Shown one piece after another: positions 1 to 13,170 of a DNA stretch of 64,000 nt. A program made the translations under genes and the position numbers. Where the stretch lies: positions 602,524-666,523 of the forward strand of contig NZ_LT717699.1 of the NCBI RefSeq assembly GCF_900157385.1, written 5' to 3'. Position 1 is the first letter of the stretch; the number at the start of each line of letters is the position of its first letter. The stretch comes from Mycobacterium terramassiliense (GTDB taxonomy: Bacteria; Actinomycetota; Actinomycetes; Mycobacteriales; Mycobacteriaceae). The notes below the pieces were generated by a model that had not been told where the DNA came from, did not search any database, and saw only the letters and a list, made by a program, of their open reading frames with translations.

Positions 1-1304
1 TGCTCGAGCGGATAGTCGACCAGGAAGCCCGAGCCCCCCAGCGTCTGCAGCGACTCGGTCAGGATCTCGTAGGCCCGCTCGGAACTCACCCCCTTGACGA
101 TCGGCAGCAGCAGGTCGTCGATGCGGTGCGCCATATCGGGATCGGCGCCCGAAACACGTTGCGCGACATCGGGATCCTGATGGGCGGCGGCATACATGTA
201 AAGCGCCCGCAGGCCCTCGGCGTACGCCTTCTGTGTCATCAGGCTGCGGCGAACGTCGGGGTGATGGATGATCGTGACCCGCGGCGCGGTCTTGTCGGCC
301 ATCTGGGTGAGGTCGGCGCCCTGCACCCGCTCCTTGGCGAAAGCCAGCGCGTTCAGGTAGCCCGTGGACAGGGTGCCGGCCCCCTTCACGCCGATCGTCA
401 TGCGGGCCTGCTCGATCACGGTGAACATCTGCGCGATCCCGTTGTGCACGTCGCCGACCAGGTAGCCGACGGCCGGCACGTCGCCGTCGCCGAACGTCAA
501 TTCGCACGTCGGCGAGGACTTGATGCCCATCTTGTGTTCCAGTCCGGTGGCGAAAACCCCGTTGCGGGAACCGAGTTCGAACGTCTCGGGATCGAACAGG
601 TACTTGGGGACGTAGAAGAGGCTCAACCCTTTGGTGCCCGGGCCGGCGCCCTCCGGCCGGGCCAGCACCAGGTGGAAGATGTTCTCGGCGGTTTCGCCGA
701 CGTCGCCGCCGGAGATGAACCGCTTGACGCCTTCGATGTGCCAGGTGCCGTCGGCTTGTTGGATGGCCTTGGCGCGGCCCGCCCCGACGTCGGATCCGGC
801 GTCGGGCTCGGTGAGCACCATGGTGGCCCCCCAGCCGCGCTCGACACCGACTGCCGCCCACTGCCGTTGCTGCTCGGTGCCCTCTTCGTACAGCGCCTGC
901 GCCATGAACGGGCCGAAGTTGAAGAAGTTCGCGGAAGGGTTGGCGCAGAGGATCATTTCGGTGACCGCCCAGGCCAGCGGGGGCGGCGCCGGCATGCCGC
1001 CGATCTCCTCGGCCAACCCGAGCCGCCACCACCCCGCATCCTTGATCGCCTGCACCGTCTTGGCCAATTCGTCCGGGACGCTGATCGTGTGCTCGGCGGG
1101 ATCGAAGACCGGCGGGTTGCGGTCGGCCGCGGCGAACGATTCGGCGACCGGGCCTTCGGCCAGGCGGGCGGCCTCGCCCAAAATCGTCCGGACGGTGTCC
1201 TCGTCGAGGTCGCTGTATTGTCCGGCGCCGAGGACGGCGCCCATGTCGAGGACCTCGAACAGGTTGAACTCGAGATCACGGACATTGGCGATGTAGTGGC
1301 CCAA
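1..1304 (-). CDS. fadE15: Acyl-CoA dehydrogenase, FadE15-like (C-terminus beyond window)
   Basis: Flavin-dependent dehydrogenase for the first oxidative step of fatty acyl-CoA beta-oxidation. About 434 residues are present; family members of this long (FadE5/FadE15) type have about 610, so the C-terminal third lies to the left of the window. The acyl-CoA dehydrogenase signature [13 protein letters not shown] is visible mid-protein, followed by [10 protein letters not shown] and [11 protein letters not shown] chose a TTG start at 1304 because a clear GGAGGG ribosome site sits 7 nt upstream and the protein then begins [10 protein letters not shown], as in relatives. The symbol rests on synteny: in M. 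tuberculosis fadE15 is also next to a PE_PGRS gene, on the same strand. Exact substrate is unknown. Confidence 0.85.
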   Translation of the reverse strand, partial: MGHYIANVRDLEFNLFEVLDMGAVLGAGQYSDLDEDTVRTILGEAARLAEGPVAESFAAADRNPPVFDPAEHTISVPDELAKTVQAIKDAGWWRLGLAEEIGGMPAPPPLAWAVTEMILCANPSANFFNFGPFMAQALYEEGTEQQRQWAAVGVERGWGATMVLTEPDAGSDVGAGRAKAIQQADGTWHIEGVKRFISGGDVGETAENIFHLVLARPEGAGPGTKGLSLFYVPKYLFDPETFELGSRNGVFATGLEHKMGIKSSPTCELTFGDGDVPAVGYLVGDVHNGIAQMFTVIEQARMTIGVKGAGTLSTGYLNALAFAKERVQGADLTQMADKTAPRVTIIHHPDVRRSLMTQKAYAEGLRALYMYAAAHQDPDVAQRVSGADPDMAHRIDDLLLPIVKGVSSERAYEILTESLQTLGGSGFLVDYPLE

Positions 1305-1382
1305 CGCAATTCCCTCCACTCAGGCCGATCGGTCCTCAGTGTGTCGGAGGGGAGAAAACGTACGCAACCGTAGGTAGGGCGG

Positions 1383-2444
1383 CTAGCCGTTCGCGCCGTT
1401 CACGCCGAACAGGAGTCCGCGCTGGCCGCCCGTGCCGTTTGGACTGCCGCCGTTGCCGCCGTTGCCGATCAGCAGCGCGTTGCCGCCATTGCCGGCGTTG
1501 ATATTGGCGTTGCCTCCGGCCCCGCCGTTGCCGATCAGCCCCGCCTGGCCACCCTGGCCGCCGATGCCGCCCATCGGGGCGGCGCCGCCTGCACCGCCGC
1601 TGCCGACGAAAAACCCGCCGCTGCCGCCGGTCCCGGCCTGGCCGGCGTTGGATGCGAGTCCGCCGGTGCCGCCGTCGCCGATCAGGAAGGCCCTGCCGCC
1701 GTTGCCGGCAACGCCGAGGGAGGTGCCGCCGCCGTCACCGCCCGCGCCGAACAGCAGGCCGCCGTTGCCCCCGGCTCCGCCGGCCCCCATGCCGTTGGGG
1801 CTGGTACCGCCGGCGCCGCCGGCCCCGATCAGCAACGCGGAGCCGCCGAGGCCGCCGGAGCCGCCGCCGCCGCCGCTGGCGCCCCCGGCGCCGCCGCCGC
1901 CGAAGAACAGGCCGCCCCTGCCGCCGGCACCGCCGTTGGCTCCCAGGCCGCCGGTGCCGCCGGCCCCACCGAAACCGAGCCGCCCGCCGGCCTGGCCGGC
2001 GGCGACGCCGTCCCCGCCACGCCCGCCGTTTCCGAACAAGATGCCGCCGGCCTCGCCGGCTTGACCCGGCGCGCCGTTGTTTCCGTTGCCGATGAGGGGG
2101 CGTCCGAGGAGCAGCCGACTCGGCTCGTTGATCAGGTTGAACAGCGGCTTCAACGGGTTGGTGCCCGCGGCCTCGGTGGAGGCATACGCTGCCGCACCGC
2201 CAAACATGTTTTGCACGAATTGGTCGTGAAAGGCCGCGACCTCGGCACTCAGCGCCTGATAGCTTGCGCCGTGCGCGCCGAAAACCGCCGCGATTGCGGC
2301 CGACACCTCGTCGGCTCCCGCGGCGGCCAGGGCGGTCGTCCGGGCCGCCACCGCGGAGTTAACCTCGTTAACTGTCGAACCGATGCGCGCTAAATTCCCT
2401 GCGGCCGTCGACATCGATTCCGCATCTGCGACCAAAAACGACAT
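1383..2444 (-). CDS. PE_PGRS family protein
   Basis: A 353-residue PE_PGRS protein. The start at 2444 gives MSFLVADAES, the normal PE beginning, with GGAGGTG just upstream. Residues 1 to about 95 form the PE domain (alpha-helical, with ALSAEVAAFHDQFV). A short linker with PLIGNGNNG leads into about 230 residues of GGA/GGX repeats (GGAGG, LFGNGGRGG, LIGNGGAGG). PE domains direct export through ESX type VII systems, usually ESX-5, and the glycine-rich part sits at the cell surface; specific function is unknown. Its position beside fadE15 matches PE_PGRS29 of M. tuberculosis. Presence of this family argues against a fast grower. Confidence 0.92.
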   Translation of the reverse strand: MSFLVADAESMSTAAGNLARIGSTVNEVNSAVAARTTALAAAGADEVSAAIAAVFGAHGASYQALSAEVAAFHDQFVQNMFGGAAAYASTEAAGTNPLKPLFNLINEPSRLLLGRPLIGNGNNGAPGQAGEAGGILFGNGGRGGDGVAAGQAGGRLGFGGAGGTGGLGANGGAGGRGGLFFGGGGAGGASGGGGGSGGLGGSALLIGAGGAGGTSPNGMGAGGAGGNGGLLFGAGGDGGGTSLGVAGNGGRAFLIGDGGTGGLASNAGQAGTGGSGGFFVGSGGAGGAAPMGGIGGQGGQAGLIGNGGAGGNANINAGNGGNALLIGNGGNGGSPNGTGGQRGLLFGVNGANG

Positions 2445-2858
2445 TCCGCACCTCCAGCTGAAGCGTCGGCGACGGCAGTATCCTACCGCCCTGTCGGTGG
2501 GTTTGGTTTGCCAATTTGGCACCCGTTGCATAGTGAATTTGATTGCACACGTACATAATTCACCGGGTGTTCGGTATGCGCCCCGAGGGCGGAGGAATCC
2601 CCACGGAGCGGGCGGTGGGGCGGCCGCTTGCCCGGTACAGTGGCGAATTCAACGGCCGACTGGAACGCAATTCGATATTCGTGGATCGGCCAAAGCAAAC
2701 TCAAACACATGATCATCCAACGGTGCAGCCGCAACGACGGCACGCCATCGCGACGGCAGCGCCGGTATGGCCGATCGGCTCGGCCGCGATCCGTCAGACC
2801 TGGTCGGGTCCGGACAACCCGCGGGAACACTCCCTCGGTTACCGGCGTTAAGGCAGTT
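2445..2858. other. Intergenic region between PE_PGRS and trxA
   Basis: A 414-bp divergent gap. It must hold the promoters of both neighbours, but I see no convincing -35/-10 pair or operator. In H37Rv a metal ATPase gene (ctpD) lies between the corresponding genes, as I recall; no trace of it is visible here. Confidence 0.6.
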
Positions 2859-3215
2859 GTGACAACACGCGATCTCACTGCCGAGAAGTTCAACGAAACC
2901 ATCGAGGGCAACGACATCGTCCTCGTCGACTTTTGGGCGTCCTGGTGCGGCCCCTGCCGCCAGTTCGCGCCGACGTTTCAGGAGTCGTCGGAGAAGCACC
3001 CGGACGTCGTGTACGCCAAGGTCGATACCGAAGCCGAACAACAGCTCGCGGCGGCCGCCCAGATCCGGTCCATTCCCACGCTGATGGCCTTCAAGAAGGG
3101 CAAACTGCTGTTCAACCAGGCCGGTGCGCTGCCGCCGGCGGCCCTGGAGGACCTGGTGCAGCAGATCAAGGCCTTCGACGTCGAGGCGGCCGAGACCGAG
3201 GCCGAGCAAGCCTGA
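2859..3215 (+). CDS. trxA: Thioredoxin
   Basis: Small cytosolic dithiol-disulfide oxidoreductase of 118 residues. The active site WCGPC is at about residues 29-33 and the cis-proline loop IRSIPT at about 72-77, both intact. The GTG start at 2859 gives VTTRDLTAEKF, as in mycobacterial TrxA, and follows AAGG at a normal distance. In H37Rv trxB1 follows trxA; here it is absent and a convergent PapA-like gene ends 15 bp downstream. The acidic alanine/glutamate-rich tail (VEAAETEAEQA) is typical of the mycobacterial protein. Confidence 0.93.
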   Translation: MTTRDLTAEKFNETIEGNDIVLVDFWASWCGPCRQFAPTFQESSEKHPDVVYAKVDTEAEQQLAAAAQIRSIPTLMAFKKGKLLFNQAGALPPAALEDLVQQIKAFDVEAAETEAEQA

Positions 3216-3230
3216 TCAGACGGGGTGCCG

Positions 3231-4718
3231 CTACAGCGCGGCGGCGCTGCACAGCGGCGCCACCGCGCCGCGGCCCTCGGCGACCCGGACGTAGATGGAT
3301 TTCAGCGTCTCGATGTAACGGGCGACCGACTCGCGCGCGACCGGGTTGTCTGGGAAAAACACCATCGCGTGCGTCTCGTTCTCGTAGCGGTTGACGCGCA
3401 AGTCGAATCGGGCCGGGACGCCGCCGTCGTGGTGGATCTTGATGTTCGAGCCGCCCCATTCGGACTTGACGATGGTGGACAGCGGAGGGCTGCTGGCGTC
3501 GAGGTGAAACAGCAGGGGGACGCGCCCGTCCGGCATCCTCAACCACGGCGCCAGTTCCAGCACGCGAGAAAACGGCACGTTCGCCAGCGCTTTGCCGGAG
3601 TCGAACGACTTCTGCGCGGCGCGGGCGGTATCACCGAAGGACGATGCGTCGACGGGGATGGTGATCGGGACAAAGCCGGTGAACCAACCGATCGTCAGGA
3701 ACTCCGCACGGCTGCTGCGGGTATCACACGCGACAAGTCCGTAATACGTTTCGGCGCCGGTCAATTCATATTGCGCAAGGGCGGCGCAGGCGAAAACGCC
3801 GCCGCTGAAACGCGCACCCGCTGCGATGCAAGCGGATTCGAAGTTGGCCGTCTGCCGCTCGTCCATCACCCGCACGAACATCAGGTCGCAGGGCCCCGAC
3901 CCATCGCCCAACGACACCGGGCACTCCGGAAGGGTTCCGTCGTTCTCCTCGAAGAAGTCGACCCAGCCACGCACCTGCGGCGAATCCAGCGTGAGGGCCG
4001 AGGTGTACTCGTGTTGCCGGACGCAGTAATCCGTGTAGCTGCCCGGGGCCGGAAGCGGCGGCGGCGCTCCGCCGGCGAGGAGGGAGGTGTACATCAGATA
4101 CAGCTCGAGGCGGATGGCCCCCAGGAATTGGGCGTCGATGTAGAGATGGTCGATGGCGAAGCAGAAGGTGAAGTGGTCCGCGCGCTGAATGATCGCGAAC
4201 CTGAAGCAATCCCATTCCAGCGGGGTCGGCGTGGAAACGATGTGCTCCCGCAATGCCTCCGGTGTCATCTCGCCGTGCCGGATCGGAACACATTGGATGT
4301 CGCCGGGTTTGCGGAGTGTGTGCCGAACGATCCGGTCGTCCTCGGCGAACGCGAACCAGCTGTGATATGTGTCATGCCGCCGCAGGTGGGTGTTGATGAC
4401 GTACGTCAGGACTCGGATGTCGCATTGGCCGGGCATGTCCCAACTGCCAATGCACAGCCGGGACATGTCGACCCCACGGCTGGCGTGGTCGCGAAAGTTG
4501 CGCAGGTGCCGGGCTTGCTGGTGGCTGGCCGGCACGGCGCTTATCGGCGCCTGCCTGACCTTGGCAAGCGCGGCGGGTGAGGGATGCCAACACACGACCG
4601 ACCCAGGCTCCGGCGCCCATTCGTCGAGGGCCCCGAACGCCTCTTCTCCTGGGATGAACAACATTCCCTCCCTGATCGCTTCACCGCGTGGGCATAGCGG
4701 ATTCATAGACTCGGCCAC
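3231..4718 (-). CDS. PapA-like acyltransferase (condensation-domain fold)
   Basis: A 495-residue member of the polyketide-associated protein (PapA) acyltransferases, which move an acyl group from a carrier or CoA to a sugar or diol hydroxyl in mycobacterial cell-envelope lipids. The catalytic HxxxD motif reads HLYID near residue 165, and the WHPS signature near the N-terminus is typical of PapA proteins that acylate trehalose. The start is uncertain: GTG 4718, ATG 4706 or ATG 4664, the last giving a family-like N-terminus. A GAP-family gene lies divergently upstream, so the two form an acylation/export pair inserted between trxA and echA12. Substrate is not known. Confidence 0.85.
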   Translation of the reverse strand: MAESMNPLCPRGEAIREGMLFIPGEEAFGALDEWAPEPGSVVCWHPSPAALAKVRQAPISAVPASHQQARHLRNFRDHASRGVDMSRLCIGSWDMPGQCDIRVLTYVINTHLRRHDTYHSWFAFAEDDRIVRHTLRKPGDIQCVPIRHGEMTPEALREHIVSTPTPLEWDCFRFAIIQRADHFTFCFAIDHLYIDAQFLGAIRLELYLMYTSLLAGGAPPPLPAPGSYTDYCVRQHEYTSALTLDSPQVRGWVDFFEENDGTLPECPVSLGDGSGPCDLMFVRVMDERQTANFESACIAAGARFSGGVFACAALAQYELTGAETYYGLVACDTRSSRAEFLTIGWFTGFVPITIPVDASSFGDTARAAQKSFDSGKALANVPFSRVLELAPWLRMPDGRVPLLFHLDASSPPLSTIVKSEWGGSNIKIHHDGGVPARFDLRVNRYENETHAMVFFPDNPVARESVARYIETLKSIYVRVAEGRGAVAPLCSAAAL

Positions 4719-4989
4719 GGCTCGATTCTTCGCGAACTACCTCCAGTGGTCGGATCTCGTTGCGGCCCAGCCTATTTGCGCGGCCAACCGGTACGCATCA
4801 CGGCGTCATAGCCGACACGCACCAATGGTGGCTAAATTAGCAGACCGAAGCAGCCCGAGTGGGGCGTTTCGAAGACATTTAACGTACGCGCCCACCGCCG
4901 CAGCGGCGACTCGAGCGCATCACCCACCGGCCGCCCAATCGCCTGGAAGTACGAACGCGACGCGCCCCTCCCGCGGTAAAGTCGCGCCC

Positions 4990-5700
4990 ATGTGGGGCAC
5001 GGTGCTGGCGTTGGCGCTGGTCGCCGGGGTGGACCCGGGGCGGATCGGGATCGCCCTGCTGCTGTTTTCCCGGCGACGGCCCGTGCTTCATCTGGTCGCA
5101 TTGTGGCTCGGCGGGATGGCGGTCGGTGTGGTTCTGGCCCTGGGTGCGCTCGTGGGGCTGCACGACATCGTGCTCGGGTTCATGGACAAGGTGGAGCTCG
5201 CCACCTCGACCTCCACGGCCGGGCGGATTCAGATAGCGATGGGCGTGTTCGCGCTGGTGGTGGCCGCGCTGATCGCGGTCGGCTTTTCACGTCAACCCGC
5301 GACGCTGCCCGCCGGGGGCCCGTCCAGCCCGGCCGCACCGACGGCGCTCTCGCGATTGTCGACCCGTGCCACCGAGGCGTTGCGGGCCGGGCCGCCGTGG
5401 ATCACTTTCCTGGTCGGGGTGGGGATCACGACCGACTTTCGCTACCTGGCGGCGCTCACCGTGATCCTGGCGTCGGGGGCCGCCTTGGGCGCCCAGGTCA
5501 GCGCGGCCGCGGCATACACGCTGGTCGGCTTGGCGTTTGCCGAGATCCCGCTGGTCTGCCATGTGGTCGCGCCGGCGCGGACGGGCGCGGTGATGTCGCG
5601 CGTGCACGACTGGGTGCAGGCCCGCCGGCGGGCCGTGCTCGGGCTCGTCGTGGCCGTGCTGGGCGTTTTCCTGATGACCACCGGCATGGGCCACGTCTGA
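4990..5700 (+). CDS. GAP-family membrane protein (glycolipid surface transport)
   Basis: A 236-residue polytopic inner-membrane protein with about six hydrophobic segments, starting MWGTVLALALVAGVDPGRIG. The N-terminal 'DPxRIGIALLLFSRRRPV' pattern and the long cytoplasmic loop are shared with the second GAP gene at 52754. GAP (Sap) proteins are needed in mycobacteria to bring glycopeptidolipids to the surface and occur in other glycolipid loci with MmpL proteins. ATG 4990 is the first start that fits the membrane topology; upstream codons in the same frame lack hydrophobic character. The divergent PapA-like neighbour suggests a shared acylated glycolipid substrate. Confidence 0.82.
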   Translation: MWGTVLALALVAGVDPGRIGIALLLFSRRRPVLHLVALWLGGMAVGVVLALGALVGLHDIVLGFMDKVELATSTSTAGRIQIAMGVFALVVAALIAVGFSRQPATLPAGGPSSPAAPTALSRLSTRATEALRAGPPWITFLVGVGITTDFRYLAALTVILASGAALGAQVSAAAAYTLVGLAFAEIPLVCHVVAPARTGAVMSRVHDWVQARRRAVLGLVVAVLGVFLMTTGMGHV

Positions 5701-5733
5701 GCCTCGGGCGTTCCGGCACGCTACCTTTCACGG

Positions 5734-6543
5734 GTGAGTCTGGTACTGGTAGAGCAACCGCGGCCCGGTGTCGCGCTGATAACCCTCAATCGGCCCGAAC
5801 GGATGAACTCCATGGCGTTCGACGTCATGGTGCCGCTCAAGGAGGCCCTCGAGCAGGTCACCTACGACAATTCCGTGCGCGTCGTCGTGCTGACCGGGGC
5901 GGGTCGCGGGTTCTCCTCGGGCGCCGACCACAAGTCCGCCGGGTCGGTGCCCCACGTCGACGGGCTGACCCGCCCGACGTATGCGCTGCGGTCCATGGAG
6001 CTGCTCGACGACGTGATCCTGGCGCTGCGGCGGCTCCACCAGCCGGTGATCGCGGCGGTCAATGGCCCCGCGATCGGCGGCGGGCTGTGTTTGGCGCTGG
6101 CCGCCGACATCCGGGTGGCCTCGACCGGCGCCTACTTCCGGGCCGCGGGCATCAACAACGGCCTGACCGCCAGTGAGCTGGGCCTGAGCTACCTGCTGCC
6201 CCGTGCCATCGGGTCGTCGCGCGCGTTCGAGATCATGCTGACCGGTCGCGACGTCACCGCCGAGGAGGCCGAGCGCATCGGGCTGGTGTCATGCCAGGTG
6301 CCCGGGGAGCAGCTGCTGGACACCTGCTACGCGATCGCCGCGCGCATAGCCGCCTTCTCGCGGCCCGGAACCGAGTTGACCAAGCGCACACTGTGGAGCG
6401 GGCTCGACGCCGGTAGCCTGGAGGGGCACATGCAAGCCGAAGGCCTGGGACAGCTCTTCGTCCGCCTGCTCACCGCCAACTTCGAAGAAGCGGTTGCCGC
6501 GCGCGCGGAGAAGCGGCCGCCGGTGTTCACCGACGACAAATAG
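5734..6543 (+). CDS. echA12: Enoyl-CoA hydratase/isomerase family protein EchA12
   Basis: A 269-residue crotonase-fold enzyme, probably acting on enoyl-CoA thioesters. The two oxyanion-hole strands are visible as TGAGRGFSSGADHK (about 60-75) and NGPAIGGGLCLALAADI (about 110-126), and FPGTEL-like helices follow as FSRPGTELTK. GTG start at 5734. It lies 18 bp upstream of the ABC-F gene on the same strand, as echA12-Rv1473 do in M. tuberculosis, so the two are likely cotranscribed. Its real substrate is not evident. Confidence 0.9.
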   Translation: MSLVLVEQPRPGVALITLNRPERMNSMAFDVMVPLKEALEQVTYDNSVRVVVLTGAGRGFSSGADHKSAGSVPHVDGLTRPTYALRSMELLDDVILALRRLHQPVIAAVNGPAIGGGLCLALAADIRVASTGAYFRAAGINNGLTASELGLSYLLPRAIGSSRAFEIMLTGRDVTAEEAERIGLVSCQVPGEQLLDTCYAIAARIAAFSRPGTELTKRTLWSGLDAGSLEGHMQAEGLGQLFVRLLTANFEEAVAARAEKRPPVFTDDK

Positions 6544-6561
6544 CCCACTAGGAGAGCGATC

Positions 6562-8199
<1,638 letters not shown>

Positions 8200-8303
8200 T
8201 CCGCGAGTGGCCGCAGGCGATTTCGGCCAAAGCGGCCCGCGACCGGCGATGGCTTCTTACTCTATGTGCTTGGGGAGCGAGTCCGAGCCTGGAGGGGAGC
8301 CAG

Positions 8304-8510
8304 TTGAGAAAGCCGAAGAAGACGCGCGAGCAGACGCTGTACGAGCTACGCAACGCGTACGAGCGCGGCGCCAGCATTCGCAACCTGGTCGCCACCACCG
8401 GCAAGTCCTACGGATCGATTCACAGCATGCTGCTTCAGGCCGGCATCACGTTGCGCGGCCGCGGCGGCCCCAACCACACGTCGGCCCCGCGCCAGTCCAC
8501 GCGGGCGTAG
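8304..8510 (+). CDS. Small helix-turn-helix protein (Rv1473A-like)
   Basis: A 68-residue basic protein with a resolvase-type helix-turn-helix: TLYELRNAYERG, ASIRNLVATTG and KSYGSIHSMLLQ. The TTG start at 8304 is supported by GGAGGGGAG 8 nt upstream and gives the N-terminus LRKPKKTREQ; the frame extends further upstream but without family similarity. It follows the ABC-F gene as Rv1473A does in H37Rv. Likely a DNA-binding protein; target unknown. It converges on the TetR gene with a 13-bp gap. Confidence 0.8.
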   Translation: MRKPKKTREQTLYELRNAYERGASIRNLVATTGKSYGSIHSMLLQAGITLRGRGGPNHTSAPRQSTRA

Positions 8511-8523
8511 CGTCACTGCGAAA

Positions 8524-9138
8524 TTACGTCCCCTCATTCGCAGTGGCGTTACGCTTGCGGCCCGAATTCCGGGAATCGCTGCGCCGCACCGAGGTTTCCA
8601 CCAGGTCGAGGACCGCGGCCAGCCGCCGCGGGTCTTCGCCGGAGGCCAGCCGGGCCACCAGGCCGTCGAGCACCAGCTCTAGATAGCACTTCAAGACGTC
8701 GGCGGGCACGTCGTCGCGCACCCGGTGCGCCTCCTTCTGGCGGCGCAGCCGATCGGTGGTCGCCGCCGCCAGCTCCGCGGAACGCTCCGCCCAGCCGCGA
8801 CTGAACACGGGGTCGTTGCGCAGCTTGCGCGCGATCTCCAGCCGGGTGGCCAGCCAGTCGAACTGGTCGGGCGCCGCGAGCATGTCGCGCATCACCTGAA
8901 TCAGGCCCTCGCGGGACGCCACGTCGGCCATCCGCTCGGCGTCCTCGTGCGCCAGCGCGAAAAACAGCGCGTCCTTGTCTCGGAAGTGATGGAAGATCGC
9001 ACCGCGCGACATCCCGACCGCCTGCTCCAGCCGGCGCACGGTGGCTTTCTCGTAGCCGTACTCGGCGAAGCAGCGACGGGCACCGTCGAGGATCTGGCGG
9101 CGGCGCGCCGCCAGATGGTCCTCGCTGACTTTTGGCAC
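8524..9138 (-). CDS. TetR-family repressor, AcnR-like
   Basis: A 204-residue TetR regulator: the N-terminal helix-turn-helix reads RQILDGARRCFAEYGYEKATVRRLEQAVGMS-like (residues 12-45), followed by the usual GAIFHHFRDKDALF. The GTG start gives VPKVSEDHLAARR. It lies downstream of acn on the same strand. The corynebacterial orthologue AcnR represses acn, and Rv1474c of M. tuberculosis has been described as an acn repressor. A perfect CAGNAC-N4-GTNCTG palindrome upstream of acn (12133-12148) fits this role. The C-terminal tail is rich in Arg and Ser. Confidence 0.88.
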   Translation of the reverse strand: MPKVSEDHLAARRRQILDGARRCFAEYGYEKATVRRLEQAVGMSRGAIFHHFRDKDALFFALAHEDAERMADVASREGLIQVMRDMLAAPDQFDWLATRLEIARKLRNDPVFSRGWAERSAELAAATTDRLRRQKEAHRVRDDVPADVLKCYLELVLDGLVARLASGEDPRRLAAVLDLVETSVRRSDSRNSGRKRNATANEGT

Positions 9139-9162
9139 CGGCAGCCTGCTAGATCTTCAGGT

Positions 9163-9243
9163 GGCGACCCGCAGCGCCCCGCTGCGGCTTCTTGCGGCGA
9201 CCCGCTGCGCCCGGCTGCGGCCTGTTGTGGCGACCCGCTGCGC
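9163..9243. repeat. 33-bp tandem repeat, about 2.5 copies
   Basis: The string GGCGACCCGCTGCGC recurs at 9163 (one mismatch), 9196 and 9229, exactly 33 bp apart. Each of the first two copies continues with a second conserved half, GCTGCGGC followed by TTG. It fills the space between the TetR stop-start junction and the acn stop codon. It could be a variable-number repeat or a dispersed mycobacterial element. No ORF crosses it sensibly. Confidence 0.8.
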
Positions 9244-9255
9244 TTGCGATCGCCA

Positions 9256-12069
<2,814 letters not shown>

Positions 12070-12385
12070 TTCAACTCCCAAGGATTTAGTTCTTCCACCG
12101 ACGGGCCGTGTCGGCGGCCGTGCCAACTTTAACAGTACGCTTGTCCTGCATTACCGCGGCACCTCCCAATCCAGTCTTGTCGCCGAGCCCGGCGGTTTAA
12201 ACCCCTTGGGGCGTTCCAGTTGGAGGCCCGAACGCGGGCGGTGGCGCCGAGGCATAACACGTTGCGACGCCCGTCGGCGTGTCGTGTGCGAGGTTTATGT
12301 GTCGCGGCAAGCCGCCCGCGATCCGGCGAACCGAAGTAGGTACGGTGCCTGTAACGCCGGGGCGCCAACGGGCAGGAGGGGCACG
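12070..12385. other. Divergent intergenic region acn / Rv1476-like gene
   Basis: A 316-bp gap holding the acn promoter and the AcnR-type operator on the left. The right half leads into the Rv1476-like gene with GGAGGGG before its ATG. Nothing else is recognised. Confidence 0.6.
12133..12148. promoter_or_regulatory. AcnR-type operator upstream of acn
   Basis: The 16-bp sequence CAGTACGCTTGTCCTG is a perfect CAGNAC-N4-GTNCTG palindrome and matches the published corynebacterial AcnR site (CAGNACnnncGTACTG) at all but two defined positions. It lies 64 bp upstream of the acn start. On the minus strand the adjacent TTAAAG could form part of the -10 region, which would let a bound repressor block the polymerase. 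Confidence 0.7.
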
Positions 12386-12934
12386 ATGACCGGACACGAT
12401 TCGTTGGTTCTGCCGCTCTACATTCCGCAAGACGTCGACATGACCGCGATCAAGGCCAAGGTCGCCGTCGACGGCGTCAGCGCGCCGCCCGACGCGCTGC
12501 CGGGACTGCTCGAGGTGGTCAACCAGGCGCATGCCGACGGCATCAACCTCAAGATCGTGCTGCTCGACCACAACCCGCCCAACGACACGCCGTTGCGCGA
12601 CATCTCCACGGTCGTCGGCGCCGACTACCACGACGCCACGGTGCTGACCCTCAGCCCGAGTTACGTCGGCAGCTACAGCACGCAGTTCCCGCGGGTCACG
12701 CTCGAGGCCGGCGAGGACATCGCCAAGACGGGCAATCCGGTGGTCTCGGCGCAGCATTTTCTGCACGAGCTGCAGTCGCCCGAGTTTCCCTGGACCGGCC
12801 TGACCATATTTCTTTTGATCGGGGTGCTCGCGGCGGCGGTCGCCACGCGATTCCTGCAGTTGCGCGGCAAGCGTGCAGCAACGCAGGCCGGTGCACCGGA
12901 AACCACCGAGGCCGAGGCGGGTAAAGGCGTCTAA
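12386..12934 (+). CDS. Conserved membrane protein (Rv1476-like)
   Basis: A 182-residue protein of unknown function. Residues 1 to about 135 form a soluble domain with IPQDVDMTAIKAKVA, KIVLLDHNPP and LSPSYVGSYSTQFPRV; one transmembrane helix follows (WTGLTIFLLIGVLAAAVA, about 143-161), then a basic cytoplasmic tail. The C-terminal anchor suggests the soluble domain is extracytoplasmic or membrane-attached. It precedes ripA in all mycobacteria I recall. ATG 12386 has GGAGGGG upstream. Confidence 0.85.
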   Translation: MTGHDSLVLPLYIPQDVDMTAIKAKVAVDGVSAPPDALPGLLEVVNQAHADGINLKIVLLDHNPPNDTPLRDISTVVGADYHDATVLTLSPSYVGSYSTQFPRVTLEAGEDIAKTGNPVVSAQHFLHELQSPEFPWTGLTIFLLIGVLAAAVATRFLQLRGKRAATQAGAPETTEAEAGKGV

Positions 12935-13001
12935 CACGCGCATCCGGCTCGGCTCCCCGGGTCGGGCAACCGCCTGGCCCGGCGTGCGGCAAACCCCCTA
13001 G

Positions 13002-13017
13002 GTCACCGTTCGGTCAC
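13002..13017 (+). promoter_or_regulatory. Putative MtrA box upstream of ripA
   Basis: Two direct GTCAC half-sites 11 bp apart (13002-13006 and 13013-13017; the second continues as GTCACATTA). MtrA, the essential OmpR-family regulator of cell division, recognises tandem GTCACA-like half-sites and is reported to control ripA. The site lies about 155 bp upstream of the ripA start codon. Match judged by eye. Confidence 0.5.
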
Positions 13018-13170
13018 ATTAAACGCACGTCCAGAGTGCAGTTTGTGACGCGCGTTTCCACCGCGTCTTGTGTGACGTACGGTGCAAATGATGCCTCTGT
13101 TGTTGGCGCTTTCGAGGTTTGCGTGCCTGGCGCCGCCCGTCCGCGTTGAGCCGTAGGAGACCTGAGCCGT

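Noticed and set aside
1432..2064. Proline-rich open frame opposite the PE_PGRS gene
   Set aside because: Antisense of glycine repeats always reads as proline/alanine repeats; no start or ribosome site of its own.
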